From Hypoxylon rubiginosum (lineage: Eukaryota > Ascomycota > Sordariomycetes > Xylariales > Hypoxylaceae), in NCBI GenBank assembly GCA_902806565.1, contig CADCXA010000055.1:1922001-1986000 (forward strand): a DNA stretch of 64,000 nt. The letters are read 5' to 3'. Of this stretch, positions 33,301 to 44,315 are shown one piece after another. The number at the start of each line of letters is the position of its first letter. Position 1 is the stretch's first letter. The position numbers and the translations under genes are program-made. Under the pieces are notes generated by a model. That model was not told where the DNA came from. It worked only from the letters and a program-made list of their open reading frames with translations, and searched no databases.

Positions 33301-34108
33301 TGAAGAATCCCTTGACGTACGCAATCCAGCTACCCTCGTTTTGCAACCGCTTCTCTATCTTTTCCCGGGAAATACGCTCTTGACGTTCCCAAGGTGATTC
33401 GGGGTCGCTGGGGGAGTTAGCCGTCTCGGTGTTAGTCGCTTCTGTGTTCGTAGCATCAGAATTGGTGCCATAGCCGCTGTCTCCTGACGTGTCGGCGCCA
33501 TTGGATCGCTGGTTTGGTTTGGGGATCAGAGGCGCCCGCTCTTCGTCATCGTCCGAGCCAATCACACTTTGCCGCCAAAGGAAGTAAGCCAGAATGGCAG
33601 CAAGGACGATAACGCAGCGAAGGATGACAATCGATGCGTCAAGCTGAAGGAACAGTGGCAGCTTGTCGTGTGGGATCGGGTCTACCGGTATTTGTTCACG
33701 GGCGGCGATGAACAGTAGAGCGGCGTGTACAGGCTCCAGTACAAGCGCAATAAGCCACGATCCATAAAACGGATACCAGACTGAGCCGGTGTGATTTGCG
33801 AGGCTATTTTGCTGTATTCCGAAGATCAGGACACAAGATAGGAGGCCGATGATGGTGTCCTGGGATGGCCATCTTCCCCACGAGACTATCTCGATCACCT
33901 TGAGGATGATCTGGGCCACGTAGGTAGCTATAGAGAAAAGAAGGAGATAGAAGATGGTATTGCGCCGTACATGGACCGCTTTTGCCGCTTCCGAAGTTTG
34001 TAGCGTGCACACGGCGACGGCTGAGGTGACGGCAAAGTATAGAAACACTACAAGGGGGTAGACATAGTGCAGCGTGGCCTGCACCCGCTGCAGCTGTTCA
34101 GGTGTCAT
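30344..34108 (-). CDS. HMT1: HMT1-type vacuolar ABC transporter with C-terminal PAM2 and RG-rich tail
   Basis: Half-size ABCB transporter of the heavy-metal-tolerance group, which in fission yeast moves thiol-complexed metal into the vacuole. Exons 34108-32730, 32625-31978, 31871-31680, 31631-31461, 31401-31047 and 30985-30344 give 1128 residues. Extra N-terminal membrane domain (residues 15-190), linker, six-helix core, then ATPase: Walker [15 protein letters not shown], Walker [13 protein letters not shown], and HRLSTV. The second intron is GC-AG (GAG|GCATGT). The last intron (61 bases, branch GCTAATC, acceptor AACAG) is in phase 0 and joins the transporter to an exon starting [13 protein letters not shown], a near-perfect PAM2 motif, followed by a disordered region and [20 protein letters not shown]. 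If this intron is kept, translation stops after VDPSKNHQ (923 residues). The transporter is certain; the tail join is inferred. Confidence 0.85.
30986..31046 (-). other. Candidate regulated intron deciding the HMT1 C-terminus
   Basis: The 61-base intron has donor GTAGAT, branch-like GCTAATC 18 bases before the acceptor, and AACAG. It is phase 0 on both sides. Removal fuses the PAM2/RG exon to the transporter; retention gives a stop after eight extra residues. Confidence 0.6.
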
Positions 34109-34424
34109 CCTCTCGTCGGCTACCTAAGCGAATGCCTCGACTCTAGAGTATGACGAAGTTCCAGTTCCAAAATGACCGACAAGACCAATGTAGATGTAGC
34201 AAATTTCAACTGAGGCGAGGTAGCGAAAGGATTGGTTAGCCCTGGATATCGAAAGTCAGTCTCGGATGTCCTCGAACGATGCGAATGAAGGATGAAAGAG
34301 ATGGGATGGTGTTAGCAGCTTCGGCAAGCAAGCGAGTAGAAGTAGCATTTGGCGCGGCTATCCACACGAGGGGTGATTGCTCGAAGGCAAGCGTGTGCCT
34401 TGCGTGTCGGTATGTGTAAGGAGT

Positions 34425-34494
34425 GCGTAGCAAGGAGCGTGTAGCAAGGAGCGTGTAGTCTGTAGGTGTAGTCTGTAGGTGTAGGTGTAGGTGG
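34425..34494. repeat. Short tandem repeats in the HMT1 upstream region
   Basis: Two copies of GTAGCAAGGAGCGT follow one another, then GTAGTCTGTAGGT twice and GTAGGT units, forming a staggered minisatellite about 320-390 bases upstream of the HMT1 start codon. Confidence 0.85.
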
Positions 34495-35436
34495 GATTGA
34501 GCGAGGGAATGAATAAGGAAGAGAAGACCTCGGGGCAAGCCACTACGCCTTCAAGTTATGAGTCAAGAGGAAACAACATGGGATGATGGTTAGAAGTAAC
34601 AGTCTTTACTAGGTGTTCTTCCTCGCTTCCTTGTCTTTTCTCGTCTCACTATCCCCCTCTCCCCTCCCCTTTCCTCCTTGCTCCTTCTCATCAAGTGGGT
34701 GACGACGGGAAGCGACATGACTTCCTGGCAAGCGGATCGACATTGTCCAAACTTAAAACACCAATCCATTACAGCACGTTGCGAGAATGGACAGAATGGT
34801 TCTATATATACATGTTCCATAAGGCAGGCAAGGTGAACAAACAAACGACCGGATGGGGTAAGATCAGGGGAATATCAGAGTGAGTTCGGGATTGCGCATT
34901 CTATGAGGCAGCAGGGCGAGGTAGGTATGGTGAAGTCGAAGGTTATTTGAGGTAAGTGGTAAGTTGAATTGGAGACGGTGTGGGAAAGGGGGTAGAGTCG
35001 GCAACACCAGTTCTTTTTGTATGTATTAAACCTAAGGGGGCCGAGGGCGGTCACCCGGCCTAGTACCTTGCCTTCGTATCGTCTCTCTGTGCCTCTGTGC
35101 AGGAAGGCCGCATGGGAAGGAATCAGACATGGGACATGCAGCAACTTACCTGACCAGATCATAGTCTCTCGAAGTGTCGGAGGCGCTTCAAACGGTGCAG
35201 GCACTGCTCCTATGTATACGGGCCGACGATTCTCAGGCCCGAGTGGCAGCCAATTGGTTGCTAGCGCATGTAAGTTCGGAACGATATCAGTCTAGCAAGG
35301 CAGATACGCGACGCCGCCTTAGGGCCGATCAAAGGTCTCGTGCGATGTTCGACCAAACACCGTTGCGCCGTTGCGGCCTCGGGATAGAAAAATGAAATAA
35401 AATAAATGTGCGTGGTGGCCACGTGGGGAGACTGTT

Positions 35437-35472
35437 CCAGCTTTGGGTCCAGCTCTAGGTCCAGCTCTGGGT
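35437..35472. repeat. 12-base tandem repeat, three copies
   Basis: CCAGCTTTGGGT, CCAGCTCTAGGT and CCAGCTCTGGGT follow head to tail with single-base differences. Confidence 0.85.
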
Positions 35473-36123
35473 CAGCCTTACGGGTGACGCACTTCTCGGG
35501 CTGCAGATGTATAAAGAACCGTAGATGGTGGGCGAGTTCGGGCCTAGACAGGGACCATGACTGGACCAGAGACGTTAGCTTGAATGGAGAACTGTAAGAA
35601 CCGTAAGAACCGGGTTTTGGAGAGGTGTGTAGGCCAGCAGGGTACGAGAGGAGCAAACGCCTAGAACAAATCTTCGCAACCCAGCACGGGGGCCTGGTGG
35701 TACCGGCAGACGTCAACTTAAGGCTTAAGCAACCGGGTCAATGAAGGGTCGAATGTTTGGAAAGAAACAAAACACATGACTTATTGTGGAACGAGACGTT
35801 GTGTAAGAGCCGCGACGAGACGGAAGATGGCATACCTAAGTGCTACCTTCTAACCATGTACCATAGTAAGGGGGGTGGACCGCCTCACGCCCCGTTCCCG
35901 GCGAGCGATCGACAGTGTCATCTAATTTCCCAAGTCTCTGCATCACGCGCGCGGTGGAATAGAGTCTAGAAGCAACGCTAAGCTCGCCTCGGGCCACCCG
36001 GCTAGCATAACCGGTCATCGCGGCATTAGATAAGGGATGGGGGTCAGGGGAACATAAATTGGCCAGTATGAGCCGCATGGGACGACAGAGGATCCATGCC
36101 ATCCCTTACCATGTTCATCCCCA

Positions 36124-36148
36124 GAGCGAGCGAGCGAGCGAGCGAGCA
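36124..36148. repeat. (GAGC)n microsatellite, six units
   Basis: Perfect GAGC repeats within the gene-free stretch. Confidence 0.9.
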
Positions 36149-37498
36149 ATCTCTACCCGCCAAGCCATAACAGCATGGTATTCCCCCCCATTCCCCGTCG
36201 TTATTGGCGGTGTACGGGTACAATGTACACTACTACATGGCCGGAAAGGCGAATTCTACCAAGACGAATGGAAAATGGTGAAAAAAAACTAAACGAAAAA
36301 GGAGTAACCCAAGTGAAAGAGGGGAGAGGATAACAGAAGGAATGAAAAAATTAATAAAAAATTTAGAGATGTGCCGCGTGGAAGTTCGACCTACATACAT
36401 ACAGGGTTGCCGCTGTTAGGACTGGGCTAGTCTCAAAACATGCCGGCGGGAGGTCCTATTCGCGAGCCAAGCCCATTGCATTGGGGCTGACTCTGGAGTC
36501 TTTTTCATTCGATCTCATTCGGCCCCAGGAGACCCAGCGCATCCAACCTCCGCGACAACGTGGTTCACGCTAAAGCGGGCCATTTGACGCCACGGTCAGT
36601 GTGTGCCGTCTTGGAAACTCCTGGCATGGGAAATTTTCGACCATCAAGGGCAGTCGAACAGGAAAGCCAAGGGGGAACGGCCCCGGTTCAAGACTGGAGA
36701 AAAAGAAACGGAAAACCGAAAAAGCTATCCGAACCTTCTGATGGAAAAAGCTGCCAGCGTTTCCCTTTTCCGGGTAGGACAAGACTAGTATGTCGTGCTC
36801 CCGAAGCACTCGTCTAACGATTTCAGAAGCTCGATGTGACCACCTGGACAGTTGCAGGAGTTTTTGTTCGTGTAGTGACACGTCAACGTACGTCGGAACT
36901 TGATCGCTGTGAGAATGCAGCTAATATGGGCAGAACAGGGGGAAAGACGAGAGAGGAGAAAGGCAGGGGTTGGCTGCGTGAGCAGGGCGAACTGCCCACG
37001 GGCCGTGTTCAGAATGCGCGTTCGTATCCCCATCGAGACGAGCGTTTGCTGACATTTTTTCGGTTGAAAACTTTTTTTTCTCTTTCTCTGATTTCCCTAG
37101 GCAAGCTACCTAGGTAGGTAAGTACCGGCGAACACGGCCCCCAACTTCTTGACTTGGTCGTCGGTGTGTCAAGGCCATCTATCGGAAACCATAGAAAGGT
37201 TAGATGGCAGTCTCTTTCAGGAATGCGGTTCGACCGTGACACGGCTTGGCCGTTGCGGTAGGTAAGGTTCTACTGCGTTGTTTTTTTTCTTCTTTTTCTT
37301 TATTCTTCAATGTGAATCGGCTACGGACGTTTTACAAAGTGCGCAATGTTCAGAACACGTGTCGATAGTAAGACAGTAAGACAATAAGACAACGGAAGGA
37401 GGATATAGTGTAGGCGTCATTATATACCTAGGTATGGTGTGAGGTGAGTCGACAAGATTTTTCATTTTCCATCCGCACAGCTGCGGTGAGAGTGGTTT

Positions 37499-37558
37499 GG
37501 GGTTTGGTAGGTCTGTCGGTCTGGTACCTATTTGGGGGGTTGTTTGGGGTTTGGGGGG
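37499..37558 (+). other. G-rich block with four G-runs of four or more
   Basis: Runs GGGG (37499-37502), GGGGGG (37534-37539), GGGG (37546-37549) and GGGGGG (37553-37558). The last three are separated by TTGTTT and TTT, so a G-quadruplex could form on the plus strand if the long first loop or slippage within the six-G runs is allowed. A C-rich block at 37844-37870 mirrors it. Confidence 0.4.
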
Positions 37559-40500
37559 TTTCCTATGAGAAATTTCCACAGGATTCAATCCTACCGGTAC
37601 GCAATGATTTGCGACCCGACTGGATGGTTTGCCAATAATAAGAAGAGCCGGGGGCCCGGTAGAGATGTGTGGGGGGAAATTGGGTTAGTCTAGCTCTTTA
37701 CTTAGCAGCTTTAGCTGTCTAGCTGTTACATTTCCATCTCCATATGGCTAATCCATACCGCACAAATAGCGGTCGTGGTTCTGTCCTTCTACAGTTAAAC
37801 CGGGCTAAGGTCGCTATATTGTTTCGCCTGTCTAGCAAGTTTACCCCCCTAAGTCCCCCAAATCCCCCCCAGGCTAAAAAATCAAGCTTATTATTTACTC
37901 CGACAAGCATTAGGTAGAAATTTCTGTAATATCTCAATTTTGGAATCTCTTAACCCCCTGCTTCGGTTACCAACCTAGGTAGGTATATCCCCTAGCCCTG
38001 CTCGCAGCTTTGCCGTGTTCCGTGGTTCGTTGCGGCGGTAAGCATAAGCAGAATGTCGTAAGGTGCGGAATAGGTACATAATTCGTACTATTCATGCGAT
38101 CGCGATTCTTTTCGGCTCTCGCTTCACACCTAACCTAGGAGAGGAGTTATTTTTCCATTTCTCTCTTCATGCGCCATGTCGATCGATTATCTACCCGTCC
38201 GTCCTTCTCTTCCCGGGTAACGGGTCACGGGTCACGCACCCTTTTCTTCGGAGATGCCGCTACAGAGGTGGAAGACGCACCAGTCCAATCATGTTTGCTT
38301 TGGCGAGACATCCTTGGCGTTATCACCTGCATTCTGTAGAAATGAATCTCCGGGTGATAGGGGGGTGCAGGTGCTGAGAAATTCGAAATTCAGCTTCAGA
38401 TCCGTTGTACGATATGACAGATCAGACTGCCGCCTCCCGTGCCGTTGAACCCAAAACCTCAACAATGCCGTCTGGCCGAATGCGTTATTCACTTCATGCT
38501 TGACCAGGTAGCCAGCCCTTGCCTCATCTTATTCAGATTCGAGCTCTCAACAAGTCGTCGTCATGGCCCTGTTGCTTTAGCATGTGCTTGTATTGCAGGA
38601 TGAGCTGGATGAGGTATAAAATTGCAGAAGTTCATGCACCATTAGATCCCATGACTCGAGACTCATGCGAAGGAGGTGGCGTGGACAGCTAAGATTGCGG
38701 CTCTTCGGACACTAGGCACATCTTTGCTGACCACCCTCGTTCGTAAATAGCCATGCAGGTTCATGGCACGAGACGTTTTCGTCAACTTATGTCATGATGT
38801 GCAATTTCTTGGTGCGGCTAAAGAAGAGCCTCAATTTCTATCGACGCCGCATTGATCCTCTAACCGTATAAATAGACCACCTGCGACCTGGGCGGCCTTT
38901 TCCCCGCAACCAGGCACCCATCTGTTGCTGAAGATCTCGCCAATCAAGTCCAGCCTTCAAGATGACTCCGAAGTTGGGCAGATACCACCCATTTGAAGAA
39001 CCCTTATTGCATGTCTCATCCCTACCATAGTTCGCGTCCATGCGGCTCCTCGCTGCTTTGAGCTTAATACTTGCATTAGCTCAGTGGAATGAGAATACCT
39101 TGCCATCGTTAATATACTAGGACGATCTACCTTAGAACTGATAAAGCAGGAGCCGTAATTGGTCAGATGGGCCTGCAGAATGTCAGCACATGCAGATGGG
39201 AATAACGGTCGGCAGGCCGGGTCACCACTCTATCATCGAAAGGTTGTTGGTGCGAGGAACTGCTTTATACATATAACCATGTCATAGATAAATCGAGCCC
39301 ATGAGTTCCTTGGAAGCACATGGCGATACATTCCCTATCGTACATTTCTTGATCTCCAAACATTTAGTTACTAAACTTCCTAGGTACCGAGAGGGATTTC
39401 GTGCAGACAGGTTATAATCGGAAGGGCTAACAACTTGCCTGCCTGTTATTGAACCGAGCCTAGCGCAATGATCCAGACGGGCCTATTGCTACCCATTGTG
39501 ACCAAAGAACGTTGCATTGGAGGCGATGTTAACAAAAGTTGGTGTCATGGTGCTATACAAGGCTGAATTACATGAACGAATGAGCCTACATACCTTAACA
39601 TTAGCATTCACCGACTTTGTCACAAGATATGTCTATGGATACGCAAAAGATTCGTATCGGACGATGACCTTGGGTTGATGGTCCTTTCCCAGAGAGAACA
39701 CCAGCGAAAGTGGATAGGCAGATTGTTTCGCATCGCCACTGAAAAGTCCCCGAAGACCGCTATTTTCCGCCAGTAACCAAATGGGTAGGACTCTTGTCCC
39801 CACGGACTCTTGATCGTTTTAGCGTATGCCTCATCGTATAGGTCATAGGTGCGAGAGGATCTATCACGGAGTGTTGCCTGGGCTGACGACCTCCTTTCGT
39901 ATCTCCAATGTTCTGCTACGATGATTAAAGGCCCTTAATACAGTTACCATTTATCAGACCACCAAAGAAACCTGTGATAACCTTATTTGGGCATGAATAC
40001 CTTACCGTAGATCTAAATCTAAACTCTGGTTGGGTTATGTTCAAGGAGTCTTGATGTATTGTAGATACTATGTGGACATATCAGAAAGAAAAAGTTGCTC
40101 TAGGTGGCTTTTGACGACCATGTTTTCCGTTCATGGCTCTACGTACGTAGTTGCAACATGAATTACGTGAAGCAAGTAGCACAACTGCATAGATCCTATT
40201 ATTACGACACCTCATATATAACACACCTAGATATTAGGTAGGTATGAGATAAGCAGGTTTATTTCGTATATTTCCTTAAGATTGAAACCCGTTGATAGGG
40301 GCTTGGGTACATACGTACGACGACAGAGTCAACCCACATCGAGTATCCCCTCTATAGTGTCACAGTCGTACACATCACAACCTTCCCTAGGACCGGAGTG
40401 CACCTAAATAGTATGCAACTCTCTTTACCATAGATGCGTTGGATAGAACTAAGGTACTTATACCTTACCGAAGTGCCAACTTTGTAATCTCCCGTACGTG

Positions 40501-40815
40501 GCGTAGTTCCAAGGTGCCTGCAGTTGGTATGATATTTTCCCCCTCTAATATTCTATCTTGTTAAATTCTCGTGATTGGTATCTTGATTGTTTCGTATTAC
40601 AGGTGAAAAATTAGGTATCAGGAACCTGCTCATGTTTGCACTTCTAGTACGACTTCACGTTTTCAGGGAACATGGGGGTGATGTCACGTGTTTATTTAAG
40701 AGATCCTATTCAGTTAGCGTTGGCATTAATATCCAACCTCTTACATCCTTTTTATTAGGTTGGCAGCCTATTTGTTCAGTCCAACTTACTGCCAAGTATC
40801 GCCATCACCATCACC

Positions 40816-42230
40816 ATGGCCAACACCGCTCCCAAAGTTCCCGCAGAGGAGCGTCAAGAAGCTCCGGAGGCGGTCGATAAAAAAGCGGAAGCTCTCGCGA
40901 AGCTGATCAGGAAGAGCAAGCACCTGGTCGTGTTCACGGGGGCGGGGATCTCCACCTCAGCTGGTTAGCCTCGACGCCAGAACGGGAAGCTGAAGCGTGC
41001 CTAGTCTAAAACATCTCACATAGGCATTCCCGATTTCCGCGGGCCCGAGGGTATCTGGACCCTCCGAGCCCAGGGGAGGCAGCGGACGAGCCCGGTAGAT
41101 ACCCTGCAGGCCGTGCCGACAGCGACGCATATGGCCCTCGTGGGGTTGCAGAGACGAGGACTTCTGAAGTATCTGATCAGCCAGAACTGCGACGGGCTGC
41201 ACAGGAAGAGCGGAATCTTGCCAGTAAGTCTAGCGTACCAACATCCAGAGGCTATTAAATCACGACATTTACCCGCTACTTTAGGATAAGATATCAGAGG
41301 TTCATGGCAATAGCAATCGGGAATACTGCAAAGACTGCGGGAAGGAATATATCCGCGGTACTTATGCACCTACAGATGGTCACAGCCATATCAGTTGCCT
41401 GACGGTCAATAGACTTCCGGGCTGTTGCTTCCTACGAGAAGACAGTGCACGACCATCGTACGGGGCGAAAATGTGCTCGGTGTAGCGGAGTCCTCCTCGA
41501 CAGTATCGTCAATTTTGGCGAGTCCTTGCCCGCGGAGTCTTTGCAGCTAGCCCGCGACCATGCCAAAAAGGCGGACGTCTTCCTCGTCCTAGGCTCCTCC
41601 CTCACGGTGAGCCCGGCGAACGAACTCCCGGAAGCGGCCGGCCGGAAGAGGAACGCCAACCTCGCCATCTGCAACCTGCAAGATACGCCGTTAGACGGGC
41701 TTGCGGACATGCGCATCCACTCCAAGGCGGACGAGCTGATGGTGCGGGTGATGGCGAAGCTTGATATCCCCATCCCGTCTTTTATCCTTCATCGCCGTCT
41801 GGTAGTTCGGATGGAGTCCGTGGGAAACGAGCGGCAGCAGTTGAGGGTATACGGCGTCGACGTGGATGGCACGCCGATCACGTTCCTCCGCTCGGTGAAG
41901 CTCGAGTACAACCGGCGCGTGGCTCGCTCCGAGCCGTTTCTCATCAACTTCCGCGGTGATCTGGATCCCGGGACGCAGCTGAAGCTCGAGCTGGAATTTA
42001 TGGGACACTATGGCGAGCCTAATCTGGATATCGTCTTCGAACATAGCGGAGATGATCACGATGCGCAGGTGCTGTATCTGCTCGAATACAACCCCCAGAA
42101 TGGGGAATGGAAGGTGATGAAACAGGCGGGTGACTTGAACCTAGCCCCTGTGGAGGCCGATGCTTTACCTAATGATTCAAGGCCAGCTTCCACTGCTAAT
42201 AGCTTTCCGGAAGTCATAGTAATCGACTAG
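40816..42230 (+). CDS. Sirtuin NAD-dependent deacylase, SIRT6/7-like
   Basis: NAD-dependent protein deacylase; nuclear or chromatin role is inferred from the SIRT6/7-like class. Exons 40816-40963, 41024-41223, 41285-41357 and 41413-42230 give 412 residues. NAD-binding motifs GAGIST and [12 protein letters not shown] are split by the first intron; QNCDGLH follows. The catalytic histidine lies in EVHG, and the zinc ribbon has two cysteine pairs, CKDC and [12 protein letters not shown] and LGSSLTVSP complete the core. The GIWTL after PDFRGP and the compact zinc loop favour the SIRT6/7 class. The C-terminal 170 residues after [14 protein letters not shown] form a beta-rich extension ending in an acidic tail; I do not recognise it. 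The ATG is preceded by CACCATCACC. Confidence 0.9.
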
Positions 42231-42813
42231 CTTTGTGACTACTAGCTCCAACCGGAATCTGGGGCGGCTGGTCGAATTCAGAGCTATATGGTCTCAAAAG
42301 CTTCAATCCTCGTGGCCTTGTTTGCCCCTAATATGGCTGTGATTTGAGCACTTGGCTTTCTGTGGCATGTGATGGAAAGCGCGAATACTACTGTGAACTG
42401 CCTTCATTCGGTATTGAATTTATGAATTTCGTGCGAGGATCATGTCAGGGGTTTGTCCTTTTAGCCTCTTGCCTCGGAATAGGGGTATGGCGTGTTAGCC
42501 CCAGTATCGAGTAACGCTCAGTCGAGTAGAACGCGTATTTTATACCCATCCGAAATTAAGTAGCCTTCATCGTGAGCGCTAGTAGGGGATATCGGGTCTT
42601 ACCTGATTCATATCTATACAATTCGAATAATAAAAAGCCGAGCCCTGAGGCACGAGGCCATTCTTAACAGCGTGCTCGCGAATATGATCGAAGAGACTTG
42701 AAGGCGAGCGGCCCCTTGCTGCCACCGAAGCAATTAACGATTCCTAGAAGACGGTCGAAATCGCTGTTTTAGTACCTACCTACCTAGGCAGATACATGAG
42801 ATACCGCCCACCT
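42231..42813. other. Convergent 3' flanks
   Basis: About 580 bases between the converging sirtuin and cupin genes. A palindromic-motif copy (TACCTACCTACCTAGGCA at 42773-42790) lies just outside the cupin stop codon. Confidence 0.5.
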
Positions 42814-43518
42814 CTACCTCGCACTATACTCCTCATATACCCCCGGACACCCCATCACCCAGCCCAGCGCGACAGCCGCGCCCATCAGTACCCTCGTGGC
42901 CGCACCGCCAAGCCAGCCGCCGCCCAGGACGACGGGATAGTTGTCCGCGCGCCAGAATAGATTCCACAGCTCCAGCTCCAGAACCGCGCCGCTCCAGGCG
43001 CTGCTCCCGCCCCTACTACTACTGCCACTACCACTACCACTACCACTACCACTACGCGCCCTCTCCGCCTCGTCCAAGATCAGCCCGTTCAGGTTCCGAA
43101 AAAACACCTCCTTCGCCCCGTCCTTAGGTTCCGTCCACTCCCTGACCACGAGTTCCTCCTCTCCATCCTCTCCATCCTCCTCCCTCCCCTCCCCTTTAGC
43201 GTTGCCGTTGCCCTCGCCGTCGTCACAGTCCGCCCGCCTCCACTCATGCACCACCCCGCGCGGCACCGCGACGACCCCGGCGCCGGCGCCGACGACCAGG
43301 TCCCGGCCCGCGAGCGTGACGCGCGCGCGCCCCGACACCACCTGCAGGAACTCGGCGTGCGCGGCGTGCCAGTGGGGGCCCGACGTCCAGGACGAGCCGG
43401 GCGGCACCGTGATCGTGGTGGCCCCGTCGCGCGCCGACAGGTCGTACGTTACGGCCGCCGGGAACGGGCGCGTGAAGGTGTCCTGGCCCGTTCGGCGCGT
43501 TCTCTGGTGTCTTGGCAT
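42814..43518 (-). CDS. Cupin-domain protein with a C-terminal hydrophobic segment
   Basis: Single exon, 234 residues, function unknown. One cupin fold: TITVPPGSSWTSGPHWHAAH supplies the first metal-binding motif (two histidines and a nearby HAEF glutamate), and VAVPRGVVHEW the second motif with its histidine. Between the two parts lies an acidic insert rich in D, E and G, then an SGSGSGSGSGSS run encoded by a trinucleotide-like repeat (43018-43055). The last 40 residues (GGAATRVLMGAAVALGWVMG) look like a membrane helix, unusual for small cupins and seen in some fungal cupin proteins attached to membranes. No substrate can be inferred. The ATG is directly preceded by a run of pyrimidines on the plus strand. 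Confidence 0.75.
   Translation of the reverse strand: MPRHQRTRRTGQDTFTRPFPAAVTYDLSARDGATTITVPPGSSWTSGPHWHAAHAEFLQVVSGRARVTLAGRDLVVGAGAGVVAVPRGVVHEWRRADCDDGEGNGNAKGEGREEDGEDGEEELVVREWTEPKDGAKEVFFRNLNGLILDEAERARSGSGSGSGSGSSSRGGSSAWSGAVLELELWNLFWRADNYPVVLGGGWLGGAATRVLMGAAVALGWVMGCPGVYEEYSAR
43018..43055. repeat. (CCACTA)n repeat encoding a Ser-Gly run
   Basis: About six units inside the cupin gene. Expansion or contraction in whole units keeps the reading frame. Confidence 0.85.
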
Positions 43519-44315
43519 TGGGGGGTTTTTTTTTCTTACGGAGGTAGTGATTTGTCGGGGGAGGTATGTACTAGGTAGGTATGTAGTGAAGTGGTGTCTA
43601 GACGGTAGTGAGGTAGGAATGACGAAGAGGCAGGATGATCAATTTCCTGCTGTTACGATTAAGGACACATTTATGAACTTCTTGTTACGTGCGGCACAGT
43701 CATGATGCCTTAGGTACCTACCAGGTAGGCAACTAGGTCTGACGGTTGTAATAACACGTTTCGATTCGTAACCGATCTAGATGCCTCGGAATCTACCGAC
43801 CCCCACATGTCATTAAAATGTTCAATTAACAGCACACCAGATGCTCGTCGGTGCTGTCACTTGCGCGTGGTTTCAAGAAGTACTGTACGGCATCAATGGA
43901 ACAGCGATGTTTACTCATGGCGTACGCCAATAAGTCGTCCAGACCACTAGGTACCTAATGGAAGAACAGCATTCGAGTAGCATCAGCTCCCATGTTTGAA
44001 CTTATCTCCCCCGAAAGGGAGTATTTCTGTAAAGAAGGGCTAGGTATGAAGATTCGAGTGCAACCAAATATTTGGTTGGAGTATATGCCATGCATCCTCG
44101 CGACGCATAGCACAACTGCCTCGTCGTAATATCGTTCGGAATAAATCCCGTTCGTCACTTGAATGGACCAGATCTACGCTGCCAGCTATCCTGCTCGTAT
44201 GCCCATGCCTGTCCCATTAAACGCCGCTGAATATCCGTAAATGCAGACCCATCCACCCCCTTCTGAAAACTCTGCCTTATTAGATTTACCAACATAACGT
44301 GCCTAGATGGGTCTC
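43519..44315. other. Intergenic between cupin and RING-CH genes
   Basis: About 800 bases, the cupin promoter plus the RING-CH 3' flank. Two motif copies (ACTAGGTAGGTATG at 43570-43583 and TTAGGTACCTACCAGGTAGG at 43709-43728). No gene seen. Confidence 0.5.

Larger units (their letters stand above)
34109..40815. other. Gene-free stretch of 6.7 kb between HMT1 and a sirtuin gene
   Basis: No convincing coding region on either strand; short frames lack domain content and introns do not connect them. It holds the divergent promoters of HMT1 and the sirtuin gene, three short tandem repeats (34425-34494, 35437-35472, 36124-36148), a G-rich block (37499-37558) and several copies of the palindromic motif (37106-37120, 37971-37985, 40239-40246). 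Either long non-coding transcripts or very decayed elements may be present; I cannot support any. Confidence 0.4.

Noticed and set aside
34236..34538. Minus-strand frame of 100 codons upstream of HMT1
   Set aside because: Its sequence is produced by the tandem repeat at 34425-34494 and has no domain.
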